From Psychrobacter sp. UBA3480 (GTDB lineage: Bacteria > Pseudomonadota > Gammaproteobacteria > Pseudomonadales > Moraxellaceae): a DNA stretch of 64,000 nt. Each line of letters opens with the position of its first letter. Position 1 is the stretch's first letter. Below are positions 8,018 through 18,074 of the stretch, in pieces. Location of the stretch: positions 1-64,000 of the forward strand of contig NZ_DFQV01000011.1 in NCBI RefSeq assembly GCF_002377945.1, given 5' to 3'. A program made the position numbers and the translations under genes. Below the pieces are notes generated by a model. The model was not told where the DNA came from. It searched no databases and was given only the letters and a program-made list of their open reading frames with translations.

Positions 8018-9730
8018 ATGATTAGTTTTTACTTAAATGGGAAACGCCACGAGCTAACCCAGCTTAACCCTAATACGACGGTGCTTGAGTATCTACGATT
8101 GCATGAAGGCCAAACGGATACGAAGGAAGGCTGTGGTAGTGGTGATTGCGGTGCCTGTACCGTGATGGTTCAGCGCCTGCCTAATGCTAGCCAGCCAGCG
8201 CTTAATGATGAAAATGGCGACGAAAAAAATGCTACGCTACCGTTCTATACGATTAACTCTTGCATTACGCTAGTGTCGCTCATGGATGGTCATCATCTGA
8301 TGACGGCTTCTTATTTGGCAGATAATCCAGAACATCATCCAGAACGTGCTCTGCTGCATCCAGCGCAGCAAGCCATGGTTGAATGTCACGGATCACAGTG
8401 CGGTTTTTGTACGCCTGGGTTTGTGATGTCACTGGCTTGCGTTTACGAAAACAATCGTATGCAGACAAGTCAAGAGACAGCAAGTCAGAACGATGCCAAG
8501 CAATTAAGCTATGATGAAGTGGTTGCATCAATATCTGGCAACCTATGTCGCTGCACAGGCTACAGGCCAATTATCGAGGCTGGTCTACTTATGAGCGATA
8601 TTGGTCAGCAGAGAGAGGCGGAGCAGTCAGCAGTGAAAGACCTGACTATCAGTCTCGCGACAAATGCGATGAGAAGTACAAAGGAATCAGCAGTAGTCCT
8701 TGAAAATGTGCCAGCCGAACAAAAAAATCAAGAGCCACATGGTATTGCCCCTGCAATCAGTGATGCTGGGCGACGATTATATATGCCCAAGTCACTAGAT
8801 GAGCTTAATCAAGTATTAGCGGCCTATCCACAGGCAACGATTTGGGCAGGTGGTACGGACTTGGGATTGAGTGTAACCCAGCATTTGGTTGATCACGAGG
8901 TCATTATCCAGCTTTCAGCTATCGAGGCATTAAAGTCATGGTCATTATTTGACGCAAAGTCTGACCCAAGCGAAGGTTCAGATAACGAGCAAGCTTCTAG
9001 CCAATCTCTAGTACTAGGTGCTGGCATGAGCTATCAGCAGATGTTGCCTGTGCTTGAGCAGTATTTTTCAAGTTTCGCGCAAGTATTTGAGCGTATTGCT
9101 TCTCCGCAAATCCGTAATATGGGTACCATCGGCGGCAATATAGCTAACGCGTCGCCGATTGGGGATTTACCACCGATTTTATTGGCGTTAGATGCGTCAA
9201 TTCATCTGCGTCATTGCGCGCCCAATCGTGAAGAGTCAGGCAATGATTTAGGTAATAGTGATTCGGTTTATACGGATGAGATCATACCTTTATCAGAATT
9301 TTTCTTAGATTATAAAAAGACCAAACTGCAAGCAGGCAGTTACGTAGTCGCTATCCATATTCCTCTGATGCATGACAATCAGCACTTATTTATTCATAAA
9401 ATTAGCAAACGTTATGAGGATGATATTTCAGCGTGTCTATTGGCTGCGCGAATCGATGTATCAGCAGATGGCATGACGATAGAGAATGCAAAGCTTGGAC
9501 TTGGTGGCATGGCTGCCATACCGTTATTAGCCACAACCTGTCAGCAAGCGCTCATTGGGCAAGCGGCTGAAATTGCAAGTTTTGAGCAAGCAGCACAAGT
9601 CTTGTCTGCAGACGTTACGCCTATGACCGATGTCAGAGCCAGCCGTGAATATCGCTCACATGTGGTACAGCGTCTACTGGTGAAGTGCGGTAAGCAATTG
9701 GTAGCAGGTAGACAGACCGAGACCGCTTAA
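8018..9730 (+). CDS. xdhA: Xanthine dehydrogenase small subunit XdhA (2Fe-2S and FAD)
   Basis: Carries electrons from the molybdenum site to NAD+ in xanthine dehydrogenase. The N-terminal plant-type ferredoxin domain shows Cys39, Cys44 and Cys47 (CGSGDCGAC). A second 2Fe-2S domain shows CHGSQCGFC and CRCTGYRP (about 125-180). The FAD-binding domain begins near residue 245 with AGGTDLG near 277 and GTIGGNIANASP near 370. At 570 residues it is longer than Rhodobacter XdhA (about 460). The extra length includes a linker at about 195-245, and acidic inserts are seen elsewhere. First gene of xdhABC-guaD, with an operator-bearing promoter far upstream. Confidence 0.95.
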   Translation: MISFYLNGKRHELTQLNPNTTVLEYLRLHEGQTDTKEGCGSGDCGACTVMVQRLPNASQPALNDENGDEKNATLPFYTINSCITLVSLMDGHHLMTASYLADNPEHHPERALLHPAQQAMVECHGSQCGFCTPGFVMSLACVYENNRMQTSQETASQNDAKQLSYDEVVASISGNLCRCTGYRPIIEAGLLMSDIGQQREAEQSAVKDLTISLATNAMRSTKESAVVLENVPAEQKNQEPHGIAPAISDAGRRLYMPKSLDELNQVLAAYPQATIWAGGTDLGLSVTQHLVDHEVIIQLSAIEALKSWSLFDAKSDPSEGSDNEQASSQSLVLGAGMSYQQMLPVLEQYFSSFAQVFERIASPQIRNMGTIGGNIANASPIGDLPPILLALDASIHLRHCAPNREESGNDLGNSDSVYTDEIIPLSEFFLDYKKTKLQAGSYVVAIHIPLMHDNQHLFIHKISKRYEDDISACLLAARIDVSADGMTIENAKLGLGGMAAIPLLATTCQQALIGQAAEIASFEQAAQVLSADVTPMTDVRASREYRSHVVQRLLVKCGKQLVAGRQTETA

Positions 9731-9825
9731 CTAGCAGAGTTGTTGTTTGCTAATACCGCCTTATCGTTATATTTGCCAAGAACAAAAGAGCATTAATAAA
9801 AGCGTCCTAATAGAAGAGATCCGCC

Positions 9826-12399
9826 ATGAGCCATCATTCGTCCTTATTTGACAGTTATAGTATCCGCCGCGTGCGTCCGCCAAAAAACAAAATTGGCACC
9901 TCGGCGAAGCATGATAGTGCGATTAGCCATGTCATGGGAACGGCGACTTATGTGGATGATATTGCAAAACCGCAGGGCACGCTACATCTGGCAGTAGGTA
10001 AAAGCAGCCACGCTCATGCACGTGTATTGAGTATGGATTTGAGCGCTGTTAGAAATGCGGATGGGGTTATAGATATCTTAAGCTTTAAAGATTTACCGGC
10101 GCAGACGGATATCGGTGCGGTGTTCGACGGTGAGCCACTGATGGTGGATGACATCACAGAGTATGTGGGTCAGACGCTATTCGTGGTGGTGGCTACCAGT
10201 CATCGTGCTGCCAAAAAAGCTGCGACCAAGGCAGTGGTAGAATATGAGCCATTGCCAGCGGTACTTAGTATAGATAAAGCACTAGAGCAAGAGTTCTTTG
10301 TACGTCCGAGTCACTTTATGAAGCGTGGTGACGCGGCGACTGCGCTTGAGAACTCGCCGATTCGCATTGAAGGTCATATTCATATGCGTGGGCAAGAGCA
10401 CTTTTATCTCGAAGGCCAAGTGTCTTATGTGGTGCCTTGTGACGATGGCGGGCTAGAAGTTTATACGTCTTCACAGCATCCAAGCGAAGTACAGCAGCTC
10501 GTCGCCGAAGTGACAGATCTGCCATTTCATGCGGTAAACACAGTCGTGCGCCGTATGGGTGGCGGGTTTGGCGGGAAAGAAACGCAAGCCGCTGCTTGGG
10601 CATGTTTATGCGGTATCATCGCCAAACGCCATAATGTCCCTGTCAGTATGCGTCTAGATCGTCAAGATGACATGGTGGTGACGGGTAAGCGCCATGAGTT
10701 TGCCAATCGTTACGAAGTCGGCTTAGACGAGTCTGGTCGTATATTGGGCGTCGATATGCAATTGGCTGGCTTGTGTGGCTATGCGCCAGATTTGTCTGAT
10801 GCCATCGTTGATAGAGCGATGTTCCACTGTGATAATGCCTATTATTATCCAGCTGCTCATGTGGCAGGGCATCGCTGCAAAACGCATACCGTATCCAATA
10901 CTGCCTATCGAGGGTTTGGTGGTCCGCAAGGTCTGATGACTGCTGAGTATATGATGGACCATATTGCTTATACCTTGGGTCAAGATCCATTACAAGTGCG
11001 TTTGGCAAACTTATATCAAGATGGTCAAAGTACGCATTACGGTCAGACCATTGAGCATTTCGATTTGGCGACCATCATGACCAAGTTGGCAGACGATTGC
11101 GATTATGACAACCGCCGTCAGCAAATCCTAGAAGCCAATCAAAAAGCTGCCGCTGAAGGCAGTGACAAACGTTTGGGTCTTGCTCTAACGCCAGTAAAAT
11201 TCGGTATTTCATTTACGGTGCAGACGCTCAATCAGGCAGGCGCATTGGTACACATTTATACTGATGGTAGTATCCACCTCAATCACGGCGGTACGGAGAT
11301 GGGGCAAGGGCTATATATTAAAATCGCTCAAATTGTTGCCAATGAATTTGACGTTGATCTGGATACAGTTAAAGTATCAGCGACGCGTACCGACAAAGTA
11401 CCTAATACCTCACCAACTGCCGCGTCATCAGGTACAGACATTAATGGCAAGGCAGCGCAAAATGCTTGTCTAAGTATCAAAGCGCGCATACTTGAATTTG
11501 CCGCTGAGCATTTCGACGTAGCGCAAGAAGACATACGCTTTGAAAAAAATCATGTCTATATCGGTGATAAAGAAACACTGACTTTTGCTGAGATGATTCA
11601 ACTGTCGTATCAGAACCGTATTAGTCTGTCGTCTACTGGCTATTATAAAACGCCTAAGATATTTTATGATCGCTCTAAGGCATGGGGTCGTCCGTTCTTC
11701 TACTTTGCCTTGGGTGCTGCCTGTGCTGAGGTTGAGATTGATACCTTGACGGGCGAGTACAAGGTACTACGCTGTGATGTGCTGCATGACGCGGGACAAT
11801 CGATCAACCCTGCCATTGATATTGGTCAGATTGAAGGTGGCTTTGTGCAAGGTATGGGTTGGCTCACAGCGGAAGAGCTAATCTGGAATGATAAAGGAAA
11901 GCTGGCATCTGATAGTCCTGCTAATTATAAAATTCCAACCGCGCATGACTTACCTAAGCAGTGGAATGTCAAATTGTACGATCGCAAAAACGAAGAACAA
12001 ACGATTTATAACTCTAAAGCCGTTGGCGAGCCGCCGTTTATGTTGGCAGCCAGTGTTTGGTGTGCCCTTAATAATGCAGTGGCTAGTCTCGGGGAGTATA
12101 AGAAGAATCCAGAACTGACCATGCCTGCGACGCCAGAAGCGGTATTAAAAGCAGTGATGCGTATGCAAGGCACATCGTGGGATTTAACAACTGAAGCCGA
12201 TACAGATACGGTTGATAGTTTAGTAAAAGGCGCAGCAGAGAACAGTGACCTTTACAACGAAAAAGCAATGCCACAAGACGTACGTCACGCTAAAGACATC
12301 GAGCCAAAAGAAGTTAAAGGGAAACAAACTGATGACCAGCCTAATGCGATAGAGCATCCAAATGTAGCAGGGGCAAGAGGTCCTGCACACAGTGAATGA
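9826..12399 (+). CDS. xdhB: Xanthine dehydrogenase molybdopterin-binding subunit XdhB
   Basis: Large subunit that oxidises hypoxanthine and xanthine to urate at a molybdenum cofactor. Diagnostic motifs are present: RMGGGFGGKE (about 243-252), SNTAYRGFGGPQG with the substrate-side Arg, GGTEMGQGL, and the active-site VGEPP with Glu735. The catalytic body ends near residue 785. The last 70 residues form a charged, low-complexity tail not needed for the fold. AAGAGAT precedes the ATG at a good distance. The stop overlaps the GTG start of xdhC, which suggests translational coupling. Confidence 0.95.
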   Translation: MSHHSSLFDSYSIRRVRPPKNKIGTSAKHDSAISHVMGTATYVDDIAKPQGTLHLAVGKSSHAHARVLSMDLSAVRNADGVIDILSFKDLPAQTDIGAVFDGEPLMVDDITEYVGQTLFVVVATSHRAAKKAATKAVVEYEPLPAVLSIDKALEQEFFVRPSHFMKRGDAATALENSPIRIEGHIHMRGQEHFYLEGQVSYVVPCDDGGLEVYTSSQHPSEVQQLVAEVTDLPFHAVNTVVRRMGGGFGGKETQAAAWACLCGIIAKRHNVPVSMRLDRQDDMVVTGKRHEFANRYEVGLDESGRILGVDMQLAGLCGYAPDLSDAIVDRAMFHCDNAYYYPAAHVAGHRCKTHTVSNTAYRGFGGPQGLMTAEYMMDHIAYTLGQDPLQVRLANLYQDGQSTHYGQTIEHFDLATIMTKLADDCDYDNRRQQILEANQKAAAEGSDKRLGLALTPVKFGISFTVQTLNQAGALVHIYTDGSIHLNHGGTEMGQGLYIKIAQIVANEFDVDLDTVKVSATRTDKVPNTSPTAASSGTDINGKAAQNACLSIKARILEFAAEHFDVAQEDIRFEKNHVYIGDKETLTFAEMIQLSYQNRISLSSTGYYKTPKIFYDRSKAWGRPFFYFALGAACAEVEIDTLTGEYKVLRCDVLHDAGQSINPAIDIGQIEGGFVQGMGWLTAEELIWNDKGKLASDSPANYKIPTAHDLPKQWNVKLYDRKNEEQTIYNSKAVGEPPFMLAASVWCALNNAVASLGEYKKNPELTMPATPEAVLKAVMRMQGTSWDLTTEADTDTVDSLVKGAAENSDLYNEKAMPQDVRHAKDIEPKEVKGKQTDDQPNAIEHPNVAGARGPAHSE

Positions 12400-13363
12400 G
12401 TCGCTAGCACCGCCAGTCGTTTGGTATGAAGGTCTAGCGCGATATCAGCAGCGCGGCATCGCTCACGTGTTGGCGACGGTCGTGGCCGTAAATGGATCTG
12501 CTCCTCGAGCGCTACAGGCAAAGATGATCGTCGCGCAGGACAGTATCGTAGATACGCTAGGCGGCGGCGGTCTAGAACATGACGTTATCAATACTGCACG
12601 GCAGCTATTAAATGGTGAAATAGCAGCAACGGTATCAAAAGAAGTAAAACCAAAAGTCGCTGAAACTGACGGTGAAAGCGCATCAGTACCTTCTAAAGGG
12701 GTACGCCGTGATGCTGTCTATACTAAGCACTACCCGCTAGGTGCGAAATTGGCACAGTGTTGCGGCGGTAGCGTCACCGTTATGTTCGAATGCTTCAATG
12801 TAACGCCGCCGATGTCAGTACTAGTGTTTGGTGCAGGGCATGTGGCATCAGCGCTAATGACCATCCTCGCTGAGCTACCTTGTCAGGTAGATTGGGTGGA
12901 CAGTCGCCCAGAGATGTTTAAGCGTTACTTAGTTGATGAATCTACTACTAATCCATCCAAACTTTATAACCTACCAGCGCATATCCGTCCGCATATCGAT
13001 GATGAGCCTGTAGATTTTGTGCGCCCATTTATCGAGCAGGGTGGCCAGCGTTTTATTCTGGTTATGACTCATGACCATAGTGTTGATTTTGAGTTAGTGC
13101 GGGCGGCATTAGATACTATTTATGATACTAGCTCGTCTGAGGATCAATGTTCAGATATTTCAGCACCTTACATAGGCTGCATTGCCTCGGCAACCAAAGC
13201 CAAGCGTTTTAGAGATCGCTTGATGCAGCGTGGCTACAGTGAGCAACTGGTCAATCAGTTGGTCATGCCAATCGGATTGCAAGTTGGTGGGAAAGAGCCG
13301 ATGGCGGTGGCGGTCTCTATCGTGGCACAGCTCCTACAACAGTATCATCAGGCTACTCCTTGA
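12392..13363 (+). CDS. xdhC: Xanthine dehydrogenase accessory protein XdhC
   Basis: XdhC binds and sulfurates the molybdenum cofactor and delivers it to XdhB. The start is GTG at 12392, overlapping the end of xdhB by 8 bases. N-terminal CoxI/XdhC domain with HVLATVVAVNGSAPR and GGGGLEHDV. C-terminal Rossmann domain with VLVFGAGHVASAL (about 145-157), the VDWVDSRPEMF segment and MTHDHSVDFE. At 323 residues it is within the family range, with an extra linker at about 75-110. Confidence 0.92.
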   Translation: MNESLAPPVVWYEGLARYQQRGIAHVLATVVAVNGSAPRALQAKMIVAQDSIVDTLGGGGLEHDVINTARQLLNGEIAATVSKEVKPKVAETDGESASVPSKGVRRDAVYTKHYPLGAKLAQCCGGSVTVMFECFNVTPPMSVLVFGAGHVASALMTILAELPCQVDWVDSRPEMFKRYLVDESTTNPSKLYNLPAHIRPHIDDEPVDFVRPFIEQGGQRFILVMTHDHSVDFELVRAALDTIYDTSSSEDQCSDISAPYIGCIASATKAKRFRDRLMQRGYSEQLVNQLVMPIGLQVGGKEPMAVAVSIVAQLLQQYHQATP

Positions 13364-13467
13364 ACGGCTCACTCCATATAACTTTTATACTTTTTATCAA
13401 ATTATTAAAGCGCTCAGTACTATTTATCAAAACGCTCAGGACTACCCAGCCATTGTGAGATCTACGA

Positions 13468-14874
13468 ATGACCCTACATATCTATCAAGCTCAACTGCTG
13501 CACTACTTGACCGAAAGCGATCGTATTGAGCGTACAACCTCTGATCATTCACAGACATTAGCTGTGGAACGAGACATTACGTTGCTACCAGTGATTGAAG
13601 GTGTACAGGTTTATCCTGAATATATCGCTGATGGTGCGCTTGTCGTAGATGATGTGACAGGGTGCATTGTAGAGTATGGGCATAACGAGACAATATTAGC
13701 GAAATATAATAATATCTCTGAGCAAGTAGGCCAGTTAGTAGTCAAAGTACATGATTATCGCGACAAACTTATCATGCCAGGCTTTATCGATACTCATGTG
13801 CATTATCCGCAAGTAGATATGATTGCTGCTTACGGTGAGCAATTACTTGATTGGCTTAATAATTATACTTTCGTCACTGAGGCCAATTTTGGCGATCCAA
13901 AAGTAGCGCATGATACGGCACAGTTCTTCTTAAACCAGCTGCTGGCAAATGGTACGACGAGCGCCATGGTGTTTTCTACCAGCCACCCTGAATCAGTGAA
14001 CGCATTTTTTACGGAAAGTCACAAGCTCAATACTCGTATGATCACGGGTAATGTCTTGATGGACCAAAATGCGCCTGATAATTTGTGTGTACCTGCTGAG
14101 CAAGGTATTCGAGACACCCAAAACATCATTGATAATTGGCATGAGCGTGGTCGTCAGCATGTAGCGATTACCCCGCGCTTTGCTATTACTTCGACACCCA
14201 AGCAACTACAAATGGCAGGTGAGCTGTATGCCAGTTACGAGAGTGTTTATCTGCAGACGCATCTAGCAGAAAACCGTGATGAAATTGCCTTTGTGAAACA
14301 ACTGTATCCCACTCATAAAGGCTATCTAGATGTCTACGACGATATGGGATTACTGGGTCGACGCACCACCTTGGCACATGGTATTCACCTTGAAATATCT
14401 GAGTATGAGCGCTTACGCGATACTGGCACACAAATATCACACTGTCCGACGTCCAACCTGTTTCTGGGTAGTGGATTGTTCGATTTACCCAAGACGTTAA
14501 GTTATACTGGTGTCAGTATCGCCACTGACGTTGGAGCAGGGACAAGTCTGTCGATGCTGACGACTCTGTCAGAAGCGTATAAAATCCAACAACTACAAAG
14601 CAATCAACTATCCGCTCATCAAGGGCTGTACCAAATTACGTTGGGTAATGCCCAGTCGCTATTATTGGACAATAAAATCGGTAACTTTATGCCAAATAAA
14701 GAAGCGGATTTTGTGGTTATCGATATGGGTGCAACGGAATTGCTTGAGCGACGTATGGCGCAGACCAAGACACTGGAAGAACAATTGTTTGTACTAATGA
14801 TGCTAGGCGATGATAGAGTAATTGATCAGACAGTCATCGCCGGCGTAAGTCGCTATCGTAAATCAACTTTATAG
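13468..14874 (+). CDS. guaD: Guanine deaminase
   Basis: Metal-dependent hydrolase that deaminates guanine to xanthine, the substrate of the enzyme encoded just upstream. Amidohydrolase signatures are visible: HVH with His110 and His112 in PGFIDTHVHYPQ, LQTHLAEN with the third metal-site His, TLAHGIHL, HCPTSNLFLGSG and the late Asp in ATDVGAGTSLSM. The 468 residues fit the family, with a slightly long N terminus. It lies 104 bases after xdhC with no terminator between, so it is probably in the same operon. Confidence 0.94.
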   Translation: MTLHIYQAQLLHYLTESDRIERTTSDHSQTLAVERDITLLPVIEGVQVYPEYIADGALVVDDVTGCIVEYGHNETILAKYNNISEQVGQLVVKVHDYRDKLIMPGFIDTHVHYPQVDMIAAYGEQLLDWLNNYTFVTEANFGDPKVAHDTAQFFLNQLLANGTTSAMVFSTSHPESVNAFFTESHKLNTRMITGNVLMDQNAPDNLCVPAEQGIRDTQNIIDNWHERGRQHVAITPRFAITSTPKQLQMAGELYASYESVYLQTHLAENRDEIAFVKQLYPTHKGYLDVYDDMGLLGRRTTLAHGIHLEISEYERLRDTGTQISHCPTSNLFLGSGLFDLPKTLSYTGVSIATDVGAGTSLSMLTTLSEAYKIQQLQSNQLSAHQGLYQITLGNAQSLLLDNKIGNFMPNKEADFVVIDMGATELLERRMAQTKTLEEQLFVLMMLGDDRVIDQTVIAGVSRYRKSTL

Positions 14875-14932
14875 GCGTAAACAAACGCTGTACCTAAATC
14901 AGGAACAAGTGAAACTGCTTTCAGATATAAAA

Positions 14933-14973
14933 AATAAACTCTTGTTCCTATATAGTTGGAACAAGGGTTTATT
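14933..14973 (-). terminator. Terminator of the Tsx-like porin gene (may serve guaD too)
   Basis: A 16-base stem (AATAAACTCTTGTTCC / GGAACAAGGGTTTATT, one wobble pair) lies 27 bases past the porin stop and is followed on the minus strand by a T-rich run. A third segment, AGGAACAAG at 14901-14909, can pair with the left arm instead, so two exclusive hairpins are possible. Confidence 0.75.
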
Positions 14974-14999
14974 ACTGCCAAGAAAGTTTCTATTAGACA

Positions 15000-15794
15000 T
15001 TAAAAATGGAATTTTACCAATGCACTAGGAGAGTTTTGATTTACGCCATCAACACCGTATTTATTTTTCCAATAGCTATACTCCATACCGACTTCTAAAC
15101 GGTTATCAATACCGAGCACTTCTTGTAAGTTGTATTTAATTTGCGGATTGATATGAATATTATCTTCAATGTCATCATTATTGAATGAATAATCAATAAA
15201 GCCATCTACGACGAAATTATTGCGCTCCCAACCATAGGTTAAGGTAATTTGCTGATCATCGTCAGTATTGTCATTGAAAGCATGATATAGAGTAGCCGAC
15301 GCAAACTTCATTCCTGGAATAGGTACATTGAGATCTGCACCAATACCAACCAGATAATTATCTTGGTCAAAGCCAGTGCTGTTCGAACCAAATTCATAAG
15401 TAGCGGCTAAATTAACCTGCTTGATAAAACTGTCATTAAAAGTTGCTATTTTGAATGTAGGAGACAGCTCGCCATAAGTTTCTCTAAATCTATTGTTTTC
15501 AATGTCATCGGCACCTTGGTTTCGATCGACAAAGAAGAACACGCCGCCCCAGTCATGCGCAGAAGCATGCTCTAATGTGACGGTCGTCAGCTCTCCATCT
15601 TCTACGAGTTCATAATCATTACCGTAAAGTACGGAGACACTCGTATCAGTAAAGAAGGTTTTAGCATGGATGCTAGACATGCTACCTAAAGCAGCGATAG
15701 CAACAGCTGCCATCGACAAAGGTTTGAGTAAAGCTAGCTTTTGGCTAGATGATTTGGTATGACAGGATAAGCTCGTTAATAAATCAAAACGCAA
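15000..15794 (-). CDS. Tsx-like nucleoside-specific outer membrane channel
   Basis: A 264-residue outer membrane beta-barrel of the Tsx/OmpK family (Pfam Channel_Tsx). A basic N terminus and hydrophobic stretch end in a cleavage site after SIHA near residue 44. The mature chain starts with the family-typical strand TSVSVLYGNDYE and keeps alternating aromatic strands. It ends in Phe (VKFHF), the outer membrane insertion signal. Known Tsx proteins pass nucleosides. Here, inside a purine catabolism region, uptake of nucleosides or bases is the likely job. It lies downstream of allA but is separated by a terminator, so it likely has its own promoter. Confidence 0.8.
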   Translation of the reverse strand: MRFDLLTSLSCHTKSSSQKLALLKPLSMAAVAIAALGSMSSIHAKTFFTDTSVSVLYGNDYELVEDGELTTVTLEHASAHDWGGVFFFVDRNQGADDIENNRFRETYGELSPTFKIATFNDSFIKQVNLAATYEFGSNSTGFDQDNYLVGIGADLNVPIPGMKFASATLYHAFNDNTDDDQQITLTYGWERNNFVVDGFIDYSFNNDDIEDNIHINPQIKYNLQEVLGIDNRLEVGMEYSYWKNKYGVDGVNQNSPSALVKFHF

Positions 15795-16222
15795 AATATG
15801 ACCCCTTTATGTACAATTGATTGTTGATTGCCCCAAAACTGCATCGTTATTATTTGCTAGTAAACAAACTATTAATCCAATGCTCGTTAGACAGCGGTTG
15901 GTTGATAGCGCTTAGATGCTTACTACTAAAGAGCATTCAATAACCGTGCCACAAATGCCCTAGAAGGCTGTCATCTACAGAGTCGTCTAACTTTTAGTCT
16001 TATTAGCCATTAATAAGGGTAGAAATAAGCAAAATAGTTCTTAACTATTCTCAAATGAGAGAGCCAATTTCCGTACATTTGGATATATATGACAAACAAT
16101 GTTTTTCGAAGAATCAGATGCGCCATAAAAGCACCAAAATGGATATCCATGTGCCCCAAGTTGGGTCGTCTGACGGGTCTTAATCAATTGATAGGCATAT
16201 GATTTAATAACTCAATGAACAT
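15795..16222. other. Spacer before the porin gene
   Basis: No gene is visible. It should hold the porin promoter. ATGGATATCCAT at 16139-16150 is a 12-base perfect palindrome and could be an operator. I see no copy of the RutR-type operator here. Confidence 0.4.
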
Positions 16223-16252
16223 AAAAAAGCCAGCTAATAGAAATTAGCTGGC
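16223..16252 (-). terminator. Terminator at the end of the urate-to-glyoxylate gene run
   Basis: Stem GCCAGCTAAT / ATTAGCTGGC with a four-base loop, followed on the minus strand by six T, 41 bases past the allA stop. Confidence 0.9.
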
Positions 16253-16293
16253 GTTAAGTTTGTACTTGTTGGATGCGACTATTTTTTATTCAA

Positions 16294-16824
16294 TTAACTG
16301 CATTCGTTTTCTAACTCAATAAACACATGCCAATCCGTGATATCAATCTCATGACAGTTATTACCCTCGCCATTGATACGATCAATAACTAAGAAATCAC
16401 TGTCACGCCCAAGCGCGAGTAGTGGGTGATGCCAGACATTAGCATCGTACTGTACACCTTGGTGAGATTTCGCATAAAACACTGTTAGGTCATCAGGCGA
16501 CTGCGGCGGCACACCAGCTTTAGCGACCACGACGATATAGTCTTGGCCTTCCATAGATACAAACGCCTGTGTTCCAAGCGGATGGTATTCCATGACTGAG
16601 AGTGCAATCGGGTTCTCACGTTTTTTGGCTCGAAAGATACTCATGCCAACTGCACCACCGTCTAATTTACTTTCGGCAAGTGCATGATGACGAACCGCAT
16701 AGCCATTATTGATCTCATAAGTATTGTCAGCCGTTTGCTCATTATCACTATAGCGCTCGATAACCGAGCCGTAAGGGGCAAAGTTTGCCTTGGTTAAAGG
16801 CTTAGCTGTTAAAGTTACACTCAT
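16294..16824 (-). CDS. allA: Ureidoglycolate lyase
   Basis: Cleaves ureidoglycolate to glyoxylate and urea, the last step encoded here. The cupin-like AllA fold is recognisable from FAPYGSVIE near the N terminus, [14 protein letters not shown] in the middle and WHHPLLALG late. The 176 residues are close to the family size of 160-170. Its ATG overlaps the TAA of alc by one base (TAATG), so the two are translationally coupled. Last gene before the operon terminator. Confidence 0.92.
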   Translation of the reverse strand: MSVTLTAKPLTKANFAPYGSVIERYSDNEQTADNTYEINNGYAVRHHALAESKLDGGAVGMSIFRAKKRENPIALSVMEYHPLGTQAFVSMEGQDYIVVVAKAGVPPQSPDDLTVFYAKSHQGVQYDANVWHHPLLALGRDSDFLVIDRINGEGNNCHEIDITDWHVFIELENECS

Positions 16825-17954
16825 TATTTAGCCTCTTTACTATCAACATCAGTACCAGTGTCAATATTAGCCTTAGCAATTTTGCCATACACGCGTACAC
16901 GGCTGATACCACCATCTGGGAAGATATTGACCCGAATATGAGTGATGGGTTTATCAAGTTGAAGCTTGTCTTTACCAAAGTGATGAATGTCATCCGCATT
17001 GGTTTTTTGTGGTTCAAGTAGGGTTTCCCAAAACATACTCTGAGTCACTAAAGTTTGCTCTGGTGTATTTGGAGAGTAGACGGCTTGGATCGAGACTTTA
17101 TCAGGGTAATTGCCTTTAAAGTGGGCAGTATCTATCTCGATGGAATCAACGATACCTGCTTGACCTAGTGCGATGATGCACCAGTCATTGCCTGGCTCAC
17201 GGCGACGACGAGTCTCCCAACCATCACCCATGTTAGGCGCTTTAGTTGGTAGTAGTAAATTACTAGCCGCACCAAAGTGCGCATCGTTACTGGCAATGGC
17301 ACGACCACCATTTAATGCGCCCGCTAAGTCAAGTGTCTCATCTTGTGTATTTAGGCTCGCATCAAGTTGAATATCACCATAGACACGTAGTCGGGCAACG
17401 CCGCCATCTGGATAAATGTTTAAACGAATATGGGTGACCGTTTGCTCATGATCAATCTCGACAAGCTCATGATTGTGACCTTGAAGCGGGGTCATACCCA
17501 CTAGTGCCTGCCAATTTTTATTGTCCCAATCTTCTTTGCTTAGACTAGTAAGTTCAGCTTCATCTTGCTGCAGTAGCTCGGGCGCGTATAAAGCATCGAC
17601 GCTAGCTGAAGAGGGGAAGTTACCCGTGAAGTGACTGGTATCAATATCGAGACCAGAAATTTTGGTTGGGCGCGCAAGCTGGATAACTAAATAATCGTAA
17701 CCCAAGTGGCGCTTGCGACGAGTTTCCCAGCCGTCCATCCACTTACCGTTGTCATCGAACTTACCCACGACAAATATAGGTGCATCAGGATTTAGAATAC
17801 GGCTTTTATCCGCAAAGAAGTCATCGGTAGCGAATAGTGATTTTGCACCCAAGCGACTGTCAGCGACGTTTGATTTCTTGGTAAACGCTGGCAGGGTATC
17901 AGGTAGATTGTTTGCGGAAATAATTTGTCCAACTTCTGAAGTGTTTTGACTCAC
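16824..17954 (-). CDS. alc: Allantoicase
   Basis: Hydrolyses allantoate to ureidoglycolate and urea. The protein shows the internal duplication typical of allantoicase: [15 protein letters not shown] in the first half (about 75-90) and [15 protein letters not shown] in the second (about 245-260), each followed by a beta-sandwich that ends with RLRVYGDI or RVRVYGKI. The start is GTG at 17954 with AAGGA a few bases upstream. At 376 residues it is slightly longer than most, with an acidic C-terminal tail. It is coupled to allA. Confidence 0.94.
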   Translation of the reverse strand: MSQNTSEVGQIISANNLPDTLPAFTKKSNVADSRLGAKSLFATDDFFADKSRILNPDAPIFVVGKFDDNGKWMDGWETRRKRHLGYDYLVIQLARPTKISGLDIDTSHFTGNFPSSASVDALYAPELLQQDEAELTSLSKEDWDNKNWQALVGMTPLQGHNHELVEIDHEQTVTHIRLNIYPDGGVARLRVYGDIQLDASLNTQDETLDLAGALNGGRAIASNDAHFGAASNLLLPTKAPNMGDGWETRRRREPGNDWCIIALGQAGIVDSIEIDTAHFKGNYPDKVSIQAVYSPNTPEQTLVTQSMFWETLLEPQKTNADDIHHFGKDKLQLDKPITHIRVNIFPDGGISRVRVYGKIAKANIDTGTDVDSKEAK

Positions 17955-18074
17955 AATGATTCCTTTTTTAATAATGGTGTTTATTAATAACGTATGTATT
18001 ATTTTATATATTAATCTATGCTAATTCGCACTCGCTCAGCTAAGCAGAACGGATACTAGGACGATAGACTAAGC

